Of a stretch of DNA of 64,000 bases, positions 11,752 through 22,597 are shown one piece after another (positions within the stretch are counted from its first letter, which is position 1; every line of letters starts with the position of its first letter). The notes beneath the pieces are model-generated. The model was not told the origin of the DNA. It did no database searches and worked only from the letters and a program-made list of their open reading frames with translations. The position numbers and the translations under genes were made by a program. The DNA is taken from the NCBI GenBank assembly GCA_024195585.1, contig SWBL01000013.1, positions 62,001 to 126,000 of the forward strand, written 5' to 3'. Source of the stretch: Aureobasidium sp. EXF-3400 (lineage: Eukaryota; Ascomycota; Dothideomycetes; Dothideales; Saccotheciaceae).

Positions 11752-13290
11752 TCAAGAGGCTGGTGCAGTGTCGACGGACTTGATGTCGCTGAAGTTCAAG
11801 GATGTCAAGCGCGTGCTGCAGTCTGTAGCTTCCACATGTTGTTGCGCCTCAGATGCCAAGGCTGAATCGTCGATTATACGCTCCTCTGCGATTTCTTCAA
11901 CAGGTAAGTGCGGCTCAGCATTCTTGACTTCATCGTTCGACTCTGTGAATTTTGCCTTTTTGGCGGAAACATCCGATTTTCCTTCCACTGTGGTTTCTTC
12001 AGTTTGCGTCTTGCGTTTGCCCAGCTTGAGGACAATCCTCGGACGAGCAGCAGGGCCGGTCAGGGCGGGTGGCGTGATGGTTCTGGATTCATCAAAGAGG
12101 TTCAGTGTTTCTGGTGAGGCGGGCTTGGAAGGAATGTGTGTGGGTGTACACTCTGGCTCGGTGATTTGACGTGAAATAGAAGCAAGGTCAGCTGGCACTT
12201 TCATGAGCAATGCTTTCTTGAGTGCAGGTCTGCGTTTCTGTTGAATCTGCAGTTGCTTCATGTCCTGTGTGCGAATCTGAAGGAGCGCCTCAAAGGCTGG
12301 AAGATCCTCGATGGTGCCATCTGCCAATTTGGTTTGCAACCAATCGAAAAGAGCGCGAAGTTCTTCGGTCGTCTTGTTGTTACCACCAAAGCGATTCTCA
12401 AGTTTGATGGCTAAGAGTACGGGCGTGTTGGTGGCTCTCTTGACGTCCGAACTTTGATCTTCCAAGTCCTCAGCGTCGATTTCTGCTGCCACATCTTGTC
12501 TGACGGATCCTTCGACCTTCATCTTCCTTTCGAATCTCTGCACCTTCTCTTCCATGGCTTTGGTCAGCTTGATGTTGAAGAGACAGCCAGGGCGCCACTT
12601 TTGAAGTCTGTCGACCAATTCTCTGCAAAGGGGTAGCTGTATGGAAGCTAGGTGCGGGTGGAGCTTGTGTTCGTGGCGTTGATAGCATTTTCTGCATAGG
12701 AAAACTCGGACACTTTTGATGATCTGGTTCCACTCACGCTTGTTGTGACCAAAGAAAGAGGAAACAACAGGACGTGCTGCTGTTCTTGACGGGAGGTATT
12801 CCTGGAGAGTGGAACAGGGTCTGCCACCCAAGAGATGCTCGGAACACTCAAAGTGCTTTGGTTTGCCTTCTTGAAAAAGGGTGTTCGCACGCTCAGTCTC
12901 CCAGGTTCTTCTTGTGATGGCTGAGAGTTTGGAATATCCCTGAGTTTTGCGGAAAGTCTCCTCAATAAGGTCGCTGTCACTCATGTATTGGTGGTCGTCC
13001 AAGGAGCCAACTCTCATCGAGAACGGTGAAGAGGAGCTGTCACCAGATACTCGGTCACGTTGACGATCAGACTCATCTTCGATTGGTGCAATCGAGGCGG
13101 GAGGCTGAGCATGAGGCGAGGGATCGTTGTCGGTTTCTTCATGTCCACTGTCCACAATCTGAGAAGAGTCGACTCTCTTACCCTCTGGCAGCTCAGAACT
13201 GGTTGGACTCTGTGGCAATAATTGCCTGAAGGTGGATGGAGCGAGCAATTTGACAAACTGCAAATCCTGCGTGGCTGGAGACGAAGACAT
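11752..13290 (-). CDS. Hypothetical 512-residue protein with Cys/His segment
   Basis: I do not recognise the family. It is a single uninterrupted frame starting at ATG 13290. Residues 1-110 are Ser/Pro-rich and acidic. Residues about 125-270 look folded and contain FECSEHLLGGRPC, a conserved-looking SSFFGHNKREWNQIIKSVRV segment and FLCRKCYQRHEHKLHPH. That gives several Cys and His that could bind a metal, but they match no standard finger I know. A charged helical stretch follows (KAMEEKVQRFERKMKVEG). The C-terminal third is low complexity with a basic patch (RIVLKLGKRK, then KSDVSAKKAKF) typical of nuclear proteins. A nuclear role is inference only. Confidence 0.8.
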   Translation of the reverse strand: MSSSPATQDLQFVKLLAPSTFRQLLPQSPTSSELPEGKRVDSSQIVDSGHEETDNDPSPHAQPPASIAPIEDESDRQRDRVSGDSSSSPFSMRVGSLDDHQYMSDSDLIEETFRKTQGYSKLSAITRRTWETERANTLFQEGKPKHFECSEHLLGGRPCSTLQEYLPSRTAARPVVSSFFGHNKREWNQIIKSVRVFLCRKCYQRHEHKLHPHLASIQLPLCRELVDRLQKWRPGCLFNIKLTKAMEEKVQRFERKMKVEGSVRQDVAAEIDAEDLEDQSSDVKRATNTPVLLAIKLENRFGGNNKTTEELRALFDWLQTKLADGTIEDLPAFEALLQIRTQDMKQLQIQQKRRPALKKALLMKVPADLASISRQITEPECTPTHIPSKPASPETLNLFDESRTITPPALTGPAARPRIVLKLGKRKTQTEETTVEGKSDVSAKKAKFTESNDEVKNAEPHLPVEEIAEERIIDDSALASEAQQHVEATDCSTRLTSLNFSDIKSVDTAPAS

Positions 13291-14257
13291 CTTTGTCCTA
13301 TACCGATGTACTGAAGTCGTAGTGGATGTCGTTACAAGAGTGTACTATACTGACAAGACTAGGAGACAGGCCTGTGGAATCGTTTCGTACAGAGGTGGTT
13401 TGTAATGGAAGGCCTATCGAGGATGAAAGGTGGTGTTTTGTAGTCCAGGGATGAATGAACTTGTCATGCGGTCTTCCAATGCATGTGCTATTGCTGTCAG
13501 CCAGCTCACGATCGGATGGTTAGAACCGGATGGATCCTTGTCTAATGTTGACAAGCATGCCAACGAAAGTGTTCACAAGCTTGGTCAAGTCACTAGACAC
13601 GTGCTTCTCGACAGCAAGTCTGGACAGCGTGACATCTATGCCATTCACATGGCTCCGTCATGAGTGTCGTTGTGAGAATTGTCATGCCCCATCACGTTCT
13701 GAAACAGATCTCTGACCGTGTATAAATTCTAAGATCGTGTCCTGCAAAGAGCGTTACTGCTTTGGACCTTCATGTGAATCCCAGAGACGCATTTCATCTC
13801 GCTGACAAGAGGAAGTCGTGTACCTTGTTACAGTCATGATTCAAGAGTGTTGATGAACGAGGTAGATCTTTGATTTCCATAGGCTTATGTAGTCGAGTTC
13901 AGCTCAGCGCGTGTGACGGACTTAAAGTATTGCATAGGAAATGTACACCAAATCACCATACCATCGTCTTCAAGTACATCGCCGTTTGGCAATAATCACA
14001 GTGTGATGTTCGAAGAGCGCAGTTTCGGTGGGATTCAAAGAGAGACGTCGCTGATCGGTCCGAGTTGCCCTTCGGAAGTGGAGATGCTCCCCGATCGATT
14101 CCTCAACGGCCTACCGGGCAAGACTATCGAGCGTGCTGGCCGAAGACGACTTGTATATGTCAACTATATTCGCACCCTAAGCACGATTTACACATCCGAC
14201 AGATAAATTTCACCATACAACTACAACTGGGCATTATCTCATCAACATCTGCACAAT
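13291..14257. other. Divergent intergenic region
   Basis: About 970 nt between the start of the minus-strand hypothetical gene and the start of the plus-strand esterase gene. Open frames at 13430-13663 and 13913-14206 are short and unrecognised. It is most likely a two-way promoter region. Confidence 0.5.
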
Positions 14258-16016
14258 ATGGCCAAGTTCAGCACTTCTCCGTATCAACTGAATCTTGGTG
14301 AACTGGGTTGCATCGAAGGCCTTAATGTGACAAAAGAATCATCTTCAGACACTCTTTGCCATTATTTTGGAGGCATTCCATATGCTTACCCTGTAGAACG
14401 GTTCCGAGCACCTCGACCTCTTCCTCTTTCGCATCGGTATGGCACCAAAGATAAGCCTGCCAAGTTTGCTGGTCAGGTTGGAATATGTCCTCAGCCTGGC
14501 TTCATTGGCCTGCCTAACCCTGATATCTGGAACGAGGACTGCCACCAACTCAACATTTGGCTACCTTCTGGAGATAGACCTGCAGAAGGCTGGCCAGTCT
14601 GCTTTTATCTGTTCGGTGGATGGCTTCAATTCGGGGTAAGACTTCTCGATGGTCTGCGCGTTCATGAGGGAAGTCGTACTGACTTTTTTCGATCATCACA
14701 GGATCCAAATATGGGCCCGGGGGCATTGGCAGAGCTACTGAGTGAGACAGCCTTCAAAGCTATTGTGGTCATGCCTGGTTATAGGGTAAATGCTTTCGGC
14801 TTTCTCGCGGGAAAAGAGCTAGAAGATGAGGCAAGAGCAAACGGCGAGACATATTCAAACTTCGGATTCTGGGACCAGCGCACTGCCCTGGAGTGGGTTC
14901 ACGATCGTATTGTACCTTTTGGCGGCAACAAGGACAACATCACCGTCGCAGGTTATTCAGCTGGCTCATACTCGACTTTCCAACAGCTTGCTTATGACGT
15001 GCACCTTCCACAGAGATCATCTATTATCAAGAGAGGCAAGACGCATTGTCTAGATTTTGCAGGTATCGTGCTGACAAGCCGACAGTCTGCATGCTCTCAA
15101 ACGGGCCAGGTTTGAAGCCCCGTTCGACTGAAAGCCGCCAGAAACAATTTGATGAGCTTCTCACTTGGCTCGATATCCCACTCTCGCTGAGTCCAGCAGA
15201 GAAACTGTCCCGACTGCGAAAAGTTCCAGCTCGTCAATTGGTTGCTATTCAGAGCAACATGAAACTCCACGAGTTCCGTCCAGTGCTAGATGGCTCTTTC
15301 ATCAGTGAGAACTTGATCGACAGCATAAACGATGATTCCTTTGCAAAGCAATTGAAAGGCAGAGGAATCAAGATACTAAATGGAGAGGTGCGCGACGAGC
15401 ACTACCTTTATGGGGTAAGTTTACCACCTCTGACTCTCTACGGAGGCTAACAAAGCAAAAGGCCTGGCGTACCCCTGATTGGAGCTACGATGCTGTCTAT
15501 GAACGTCTAGTCGCAGATTACCCAGAGTCAAAAGTCAAGAAGCTCATGGAACTTCGTGTACCAGACAAAAAGCTTCCAGCATTCGCTGAGGACTGGCCTG
15601 ACTTGTTTGGTCGTCTGTATGCCGACGTGCAAGTGCACGATCTCGAGCGCGGCTTCGCGAACCATCTTGCCAAAGGCGGATTCACGGTTGGCAAAGACCT
15701 TCTTCGCTATCGTATCGAATGGCGCGCGAAGTGTGCTGACTACATTGCACCCCCGGAGTGGAAAGTCACTCACTCTACCGATCGTGCAATCTGGTTCTGG
15801 GGAGGTGGTATGGGGCAAGGGTTGACTGCGGACGAAAAGGAGGTTCTCAAAGACTTGAACGCAGTTTTTGCACGATTTGTGAACGGTGAAGATGTGCAAT
15901 GGAGTGAAAAAGGGCCGAAGATGATGTATAGGCTCAATTCTGCAGGTCAGATGGACATGTGGGAGGATGATCGCTGGGAACAAGGCCTCGAAGGCTGGGA
16001 AGCCATGAACGGATGA
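14258..16016 (+). CDS. Type-B carboxylesterase-like alpha/beta hydrolase
   Basis: Serine hydrolase of the carboxylesterase/para-nitrobenzyl esterase family; the substrate is unknown. Exons are 14258-14635, 14702-15035, 15086-15414 and 15462-16016, giving 531 residues. Family marks in order are YFGGIPYA near the N-terminus, EDCHQLNIWLP, the oxyanion-loop region FYLFGGWLQFG, NFGFWDQRTALEWV, and the nucleophile elbow GYSAGS (Ser near residue 212). I see no signal peptide, so it is probably intracellular. Intron 1 (66 nt) is stop-free and in frame. Intron 2 (15036-15085) begins with GC rather than GT; it is the only choice that restores the conserved reading IIKR-V-CMLSNGPG. Intron 3 is 47 nt. 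The ATG at 14258 is the first in frame with the family start. Confidence 0.88.
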
Positions 16017-16449
16017 ACCGATTGTATGAGCTCCTCTCACTCATCGTAAGTAGGTACCTTCACTCTAGACGGAGTATCTCATAGGCTGACAGGGAGGGAG
16101 TGAAACCGTCTAGCACTCACGACAGATGCCCTTCGTAGTCGTTTGTTGTGTTTGCCTCGTGTTGTCTCGTCGGTCTCGGAGACCTGCATGTCTCACTTGA
16201 CAAAAACTCGAAGACACAACTTACCTTCGCCAGATATTTATCCCGTGTCGACCCTTTACTCGTCCCTGCGTCGACCTTCTACTCGCGCCTCGTGTCCACC
16301 CTCTTCTCAGCCTTCGTCTCGTTGGCTGATATAACTCACTCGCCTTCAGTGATTGACTTTCTTGACTTCAAACTTCATTTGCGTCAATCCCTGACATCTA
16401 CACTACCAACAACTTGATCCAAGGAAACGACAAAACATCACGCGCAAGC
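16017..16449. other. Intergenic region before the small basic protein gene
   Basis: About 430 nt, pyrimidine-rich in the last 250 nt on the plus strand, as is common for leaders of fungal genes. I see no further gene. Confidence 0.45.
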
Positions 16450-17146
16450 ATGAACGGCTACGAGAATACATCCAGCATGCGAGTCAAAAGACTTGCCTAT
16501 CAGAGCGAGAACTCACCTTTCGGCTTATGGACTCTGCCAAACCCAGTCGATGATCCTGGATCCGCACCCTGTTATATGCCATATGGCGAGTCATCTCCAC
16601 CTATCAAGTCTGGTCCAGCGACCGGACAATTCACAACCGACCAAACGACAACCGTCAAATCTGTCGAGACTGATGTTCTCAAGCCATGGGAGAAAGGTTC
16701 GAAATCCGGAAAGAAGATCAAGAGGGGTCCGAAGATTCGTGTCGGTAGAAATCTGGCAAGCGATGTTGTCAGTAACGACATGAGCAGCAACCGCAGCAGC
16801 AACAGCAACTTCGAAAACAGCAGCAGTGTTAGCAGAAATGCACCTTCCATTGCCACGACATCGACCTGGTCATCGTCGCAAACCCCGCCTGCCTCACACA
16901 CTGGACAATACCCGGTTCTCGATGTCGCCCAACACGCCGGTCGCACTATTGCTCCCCTTTTGCCTCGCCCAACCCCTTACCAAGTCATTCATCCCGACAC
17001 GGCGCAAGCTGCCATCGCGATGTCGAGAAGTACGTCAATAGACTCGAAGTCCACGATACAAACTAACACGTTGTGCAGAGAGAAAGCACGACCGTGTCGG
17101 AAACGAGGCTCCTGCCCCATCGACAAAGATGCACAAAAGAGAGTAA
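16450..17146 (+). CDS. Hypothetical small basic, Ser/Asn-rich protein
   Basis: Not recognised. Exons 16450-17029 and 17079-17146 give 215 residues. The 49-nt intron has a GTACGT donor, a CTAAC branch site and a TGCAG acceptor. The protein has a Lys/Arg block at about residues 80-100 (GSKSGKKIKRGPKIRVGR), an Asn/Ser-rich stretch (SNRSSNSNFENSSSVS), and a second basic tip created by splicing (MSRKRKHDR). Both basic patches look like nuclear targeting signals (inference). If the intron is kept, the frame stays open to 17286 with a different C-terminus. The open frame also extends upstream to 16414, but without an ATG. Confidence 0.6.
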
Positions 17147-17674
17147 GGGATGATAGGAAAAGGTATACAGACTTGCTAAATACTCAACTCCCTCGTCCAA
17201 TGCTGACCGAGATTCCAGTCATAGAAATGTACAATAGTTCATGCAATTCTGCATTCGTCCACAGAAGGCCCAATAAAGGAGAGTGACTGCCGAAATTGGG
17301 GGGTATGTAGTTTTCTTCCTTACTCCAAATTCGACGGCAACCACTTCGTACAGCCATAAAAATGCACGAAAGTCTCACATTCTGGAAAGGTCCAGAGAAA
17401 GCCCTATTTCCAGCTTTGGATTGACAGGCTCTCAATGGAACATTGCGTGTTATCGTAAACATTCTTGTGTTTTGATAGAGTCATGAGAAGTTGTGGTTTT
17501 GAATGGGAGCAGTTTGATAATCTTCTTTTGGTATGCATTTGATTCATTGTGTGTTATCCAATATATCCTTTCCCCGTGATAGTGCTCATGCTTGTTGTGT
17601 CATTTCAGTCATGGGTTTCGATTCGGTAAGTCATGAAGAGTCGTGTTGATCGGATAGCGCAAGGTTTCTTGCTT
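17147..17674. other. Convergent intergenic region
   Basis: About 530 nt between two genes that end toward each other. AT-rich segments near 17510-17580 would suit 3' ends. No gene is seen. Confidence 0.45.
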
Positions 17675-18240
17675 TTAGGGATCGTCGTCATGAATGGTTT
17701 GTCTAGTCCACTTTTCGATGCTGGTCCAAGTAGGATTGCGAATGACTGGTAGAGGAGAATCGATGGTAAGAGTTGGTGGACGTCCTTCTGTAGACAGTGT
17801 GCTGGCCGCGGTCGAGGTGATGGATATCTCGCTGTCTGTGCTGGGCCTGCGCAGAGCCAGGTCGTCTGCAGTAGGAGTGACGGGAGAAGAGTTGCTTGCT
17901 TGGCTTGCACTGTATCCTCAGTGAGCGGATGGCAATGATTGTTCGAGCAGTGGTTGTAGTACCGACGATCGCAGGTCTGCTTGTATAGCTTCACGAGCCG
18001 ATTGAACTTGTGGCAGTCTACAGGGCCGAAGTTGGAGGTGTCGAGTTGGTGAGTTTCGGAGATCTTGAGCACTCGCTCGCAATTGGTGCATATTGTTTCC
18101 AAAGTCCTGATGCCGATGTCTTGTGGCTCCCAACATGCTCCTTGCGTGCGCTCTGCGCGTGCACATCGACCATGAGGAGCAGGCGCAGGGCGACCATAGT
18201 GGCCACACAAGTGGTAGTAGGGGGTTTGCACAAAGCACAT
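17675..18240 (-). CDS. Hypothetical Cys/His-rich small protein (MC...YxxCGH module)
   Basis: No named family. The start at ATG 18240 is followed by an N-terminal module with MCFVQTPYYHLCGH and further cysteines at RCARA, GACW and ICTNC. This looks like a metal-binding unit, and a similar MC...CGH start occurs in the unknown protein at 46881. My preferred model splices a 53-nt intron (17910-17962, GTACTA donor, ACAG acceptor). It joins exon 17963-18240 to 17675-17909 for 170 residues with an acidic, Ser/Thr-rich tail ending in TRQTIHDDDP. Without splicing, the frame continues to 17605 with a composition that looks less like protein. Role and location are unknown. Confidence 0.55.
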
Positions 18241-20929
18241 TGCGCCGCTGTGCTCGAGCAACCTACGGGCTCTGCTTGCACTGAGACAGACCAAGCTTAT
18301 AGGTGGCAGAGCGACCTCAGCGCGTGTTGAACGTGTTGTAGCTGTCTTTTGAGTTTTCGAGCAATCATCGCCTGGTTCACATGCAATACAAGCTGTTCTT
18401 CGTTGTGGATGCGTTGTGAACCGAGCTGACAAGAACAAAGCTCCAGATCTTCCTAATCACTAATAGGTTTGACGGACGCGTCTTGTGTGCTGGGAGTGAA
18501 GATGTGTTGTAAAACACGTAAATATGAATTGCGAGCGTTGGCCATAATGAACGGCGAGTGAAACCACACGCGTGTATGCATACCTCCATTTTGACAATGA
18601 AAGTTGTAAGTGGACGAATAGTGAACATGAAGAGAAATCTTTCTACCTGTACTACACACTTACTGTGATTTTAGGATGTAGAGAACGAGATTCGCAACCT
18701 CTTCGTAAGTTGCCTGGGCGCCTAGTAACACGGAGCCATGTGTGAATGACCACGAGGTCATAGCATTGAGCCGACTTTCGTCTTTCATGAATCAGTAACT
18801 AACGTGCAGCCATAGAACCATACGGAGCCGTCCAGGCCAATCCTACCTATAAATCTTTCGCTTGAAGCAGACCTCAAACATCATAGACTATATGCGTTGC
18901 ATAGTCGTTTGTCAGAGGTACTTGTTCTTGCCGAGGATGTATCTGCTGGCGCTGTCTTGGTATCTGTGGCAAACGACAGAAAAGGCGATACGAGCCAAGG
19001 AGTAAAGAGTTGTTGAGTGCAGCAGAGCGTCGAGGCAGAAATGCCGGCAGATGTCCTTTGCGGCGAGATCGATGAACAAATCGAGCTGGAGATTCCGGGG
19101 ACAATCCCATCTCGTAATAATGTGATCAGGAACGCTTTGCTTCTTTACGTAGTCCAAGCTAGAGAACATGTCTTATCCAATGGGACATGACCGGTATAGT
19201 CGAGGTGTGAGGTTGGGAATAGAGCCTTCGGACAGGGTGTGCTATGTCGTCGTTCTGATAAATCTCTCGTAATAGGACGTCAGCCCAGCAAAGTGTACGT
19301 CCGCTTTCTTCCTGAGTTCTGAAAAATCAAGATTGCGGGCGGAAGGAAAGTCGAATATTGGTGCCTCGTTGAATGAGCAACAAATCACCTCTGTTGAACA
19401 ACTCTTGCAGAGTGTGCTGAAGTTGAGGCGAGGGAGACGAATGCACCCAGTTGCTGCCTTGTGAGAAGTTGACGACTCCAGTATATGTTGCTAGCGTTAC
19501 TGGCCCACAGCCCACCGCAACTCCGAGGATATACCCTCGGCGCTCTGTACTAAATCACGCTTTTACTTGAGAAGAACGTCGCAGCCGCGGCTCTTGTACG
19601 GTTTGCGTGAATTATATTTGCTTTTATATGCTCATGACTCACTGCAGGGAGCACGCAGTGCATAAGGCGCGTACAAAGGCAAAGAATTGGGTAACATTTT
19701 GCTCTCTTTCAGCCCATGCGCATACCAACGTTGAAGAGTTGTTTCAAGAGGACAACAGCAGCCGGCGAACGAGTCGTAGTTTCAGGTGGCCTGTCAATCT
19801 CGCCCCGAAAGCGGCGTTGGGAGGGAGAACAGGCGGTAAACTTGGCGGCAAACTTGACAAACACTCCGGGCTCGGGCAACGGCGGGCGCACTGTTACACG
19901 GGGATCAATGTCATTGTAATCATATCGTGCGCGAGCCCATTGGCTGCGATAAGCACAATTGATTAGGCCCGGCTTCAAGCCCACATAGGTTGTGCGGTGG
20001 AGTGGTCCAACAAGCAAACTCAAGACCCGGGCGCAATAGAGGCGTCGCGCTCCTTTGAGCCTACAGAAGATTCGCACGCCTCTCTTTGTCCAGGCATGAC
20101 AGAGATGTGCTTCGATACCGATCCAGGCCGGCGTTGTGTTCAACAAGACCCTGGAGACAGAGTTGGGATCTGGGCTTCCAGAATTCCTTGGGTTCAACAA
20201 GGCACGAACCTCTGCGCCGGGTTTCCGTTACAAAAAGGCGGAAGAAGTTTATTGGATGGATCAAGTCTGGGGATCGGTGACATGGTGCAAGCCACTATCT
20301 CCAGCATTTGTCCGCGCAATCCTTCTGCGATACGGATCACCAAGTCGCGGGACGAATGAGGCTGTGAAGGAGCAGAGAGCAAGGCGCAAGCAGTGTACGA
20401 ACAGAGATGAGATTGTTGCAGTAGCAGGGGGTTATCAAACAAAGAATAGGACCAAAAACATGACCAAAATAGACACAGCATTTGGATCAACGATAAGTAA
20501 GGGTCTCAGCTTTTTGGGCCGGTCGTAAGCGAAAAGCCGAGGAACAGTAGGTCGTTGAAGAACATACGTAGTGGACGGGCTTTTTAGGAAATCAAAACAG
20601 TCAAGGAGTTTCAAACGGCCGGCATTGTGGTACGTAGGGATGGGAGTTGGCTCAGAATGGCAGCAGCACGGCAGAGGCAGGATTGAGCAGTGAATGGGAA
20701 CCGGAATTGTGTGGCAGATGAGGGGCATGAGGGGTGACGATAAAGACTGATATGGATGGCATGGTTAGCGGTTCGGCGACAGAAGCAACGATGGCGTCGT
20801 CGGGGCGGCAGGAGCCAGGCGGGCGGCTGAATGAAGTACCTGTTAGGCAGGGACTCTTATCGCAGGCCGAGCTCGCGTGGTCAACACCAAAAGCTGCTCG
20901 CTCTTGGTCTTTTGGTTCTTAATAACTTC
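18241..20929. other. 2.7-kb stretch with no supportable gene
   Basis: Many short overlapping frames on both strands, including 18912-19169 (minus, 85 codons), 19709-20200 (minus, 163 codons) and 20136-20528 (plus, 130 codons). None has a family signature or consistent splice sites. Base composition is like the neighbours, and I see no terminal repeats or transposase-like frames. It may hold a non-coding RNA or lineage-specific gene that I cannot prove. Confidence 0.4.
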
Positions 20930-21095
20930 CCCAGCCTTTGCATTTGCTCCGACCTTCACTTTTACTCTCCACCCTCATCCCATCCCCCTTCCTCGATCCA
21001 TTCGCTAGCCGTCTGCCACTAGCAGCGTGCCTCCATTCTTCTTGTCTTTATCTTAATCGACTCTCAAGTCAACACACACATACACAACCGTCATC
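20930..21095 (+). promoter_or_regulatory. Pyrimidine-rich leader/core promoter of glutamine synthetase
   Basis: The 165 nt before the start codon are strongly C/T-rich on the plus strand and end in an A/C-rich stretch (CAACACACACATACACAACCGTCATC). This architecture is typical of highly expressed fungal genes. A TATC (GATA-factor core, reverse) occurs in TTTATCTTAATC near 21046-21057. GATA factors such as AreA control nitrogen genes, but occupancy here is inference. Confidence 0.45.
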
Positions 21096-22597
21096 ATGGT
21101 GAGTCACTGCCGGACAAGATCTTGTGCACGCGCTCAACAGTCACTAACTACTGCGCGCAGCCGGATTCAGCATATCTCTCCAACACCCTGACTGTGAGGA
21201 TATCTCAGAAGAAGCACAGCAATGTGCTCTTCGAGAGCGTCGCTGACCACTACCACAGCTCAAAAAGTACCTGAGCCTTGAGCAGTCGCCCAAGCGTGTC
21301 ATTGCTGAGTACATCTGGATCGATGGCTCCAATGGCATGAGATCCAAGTGCAAGGTCAGTCACACAGTCAGAAAGTCGCGCGCTCTCGCCCTGCGGATCA
21401 CCGCCCCGCCAAGCTGGCAACCATCCACAAAACCACGCACCGCTAGCGACTTTGACTATATCCCTCATGCAAAATTTGTACTGACAAAGATTCTAGACCG
21501 TTGACCGCACCGACGAGCAAGTTGCCAAGGGTCGTGTCGGACTCGATGAACTGCCAGAGTGGAACTTCGACGGTTCGTCAACAGGCCAGGCCCCTGGCAA
21601 CAACTCGGATGTCTACCTCCGCCCCGTTGCCGTCTACGACGACCCCTTCCGCGGCAAGCCCAACGTCCTCGTCATGTGTGAGACTTGGATGTCTGATGGC
21701 AAGCCCAATGCCTTCAACTTCCGCCATGACGCTGCTCTCCTGATGGAGGCTCACGCCAAGGAAGGCTTCTGGTTCGGTCTCGAGCAGGAGTACACCCTTC
21801 TCGATGTTGACGGCTGGCCATTCGGCTGGCCCAAGAACGGTTTCCCCGCTCCCCAGGGCCCCTACTACTGTGGTGTCGGCACTGGCAGAGTCTTCTGCCG
21901 TGATCTTGTTGAGGCTCACTACATGGCTTGCTTCTACGCCGGCATCAACATCTCGGGTACCAATGCCGAGGTCATGCCCGCTCAGTGGGAGTACCAAGTC
22001 GGTCCTTGCAAGGGCATTAACCGTAAGTCGTGCCTGCTGTCGTGTGGAATTTGCGTGCAAGACTGACATTGTGATGCAGTTGGTGATGAGCTCTGGCTGT
22101 CCCGTTTCATCCTTCACCGTGTTGCCGAGGACTTTGGTGTCAAGGTCACTCTTGCCTCCAAGCCCATCCCTGGTGACTGGAACGGCGCTGGTCTCCACAC
22201 CAACGTCTCAACAGAGGCCATGCGTCAGGATGGCGGTATGAAGGTGATTGAGGAGGCCATGGAGAAGCTGGCCAAGCGTCACAAGGAGCACATGGATGTG
22301 TACGGTACGGACAACGCCCTCCGTATGACCGGCAAGCACGAGACAGCATCGATGGACAAGTTCACCTGGGGTGTTGCCGACCGCGGATCAAGTGTTCGTG
22401 TCAACCGCGCCGTTGCCGAGCAGGGCAAGGGTTACTTCGAGGACCGCAGACCAGCCTCGAGTGCCGACCCTTACCAGATCACCGGTATCATCGTCGAAAC
22501 CCTCTGTGGCAAGGTCGATGGTGCCAACGTGCACAAGACAGCAGTCAACGCCGATAACGTCGAGCTTGACATGGTTGTGCCTATTTCCAAGCCCTAG
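21096..22597 (+). CDS. glnA: Glutamine synthetase
   Basis: Makes glutamine from glutamate, ammonia and ATP in the cytosol; it is the central step of nitrogen assimilation. Exons are 21096-21098 (the ATG alone), 21161-21193, 21259-21354, 21497-22022 and 22080-22597, giving 391 residues. Signatures include the beta-grasp motif [27 protein letters not shown] with the metal-binding Glu region, [61 protein letters not shown], and [17 protein letters not shown] near the C-terminus. It is about 30 residues longer than the usual eukaryotic enzyme because of a C-terminal tail ending in MVVPISKP. The first coding exon is only the start codon, followed directly by a GTGAGT donor. All five exons join in frame. 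Confidence 0.97.

Noticed and set aside
18912..19169. 85-codon minus-strand frame with plausible composition
   Set aside because: Short, no splice extension and no recognised homologue.
19709..20200. 163-codon minus-strand frame in the gap before glnA
   Set aside because: Overlapped by equally long plus-strand frames; composition looks random and no family is recognised.
21578..22198. 206-codon antisense frame opposite glnA
   Set aside because: Shadow of the highly biased codons of glutamine synthetase.
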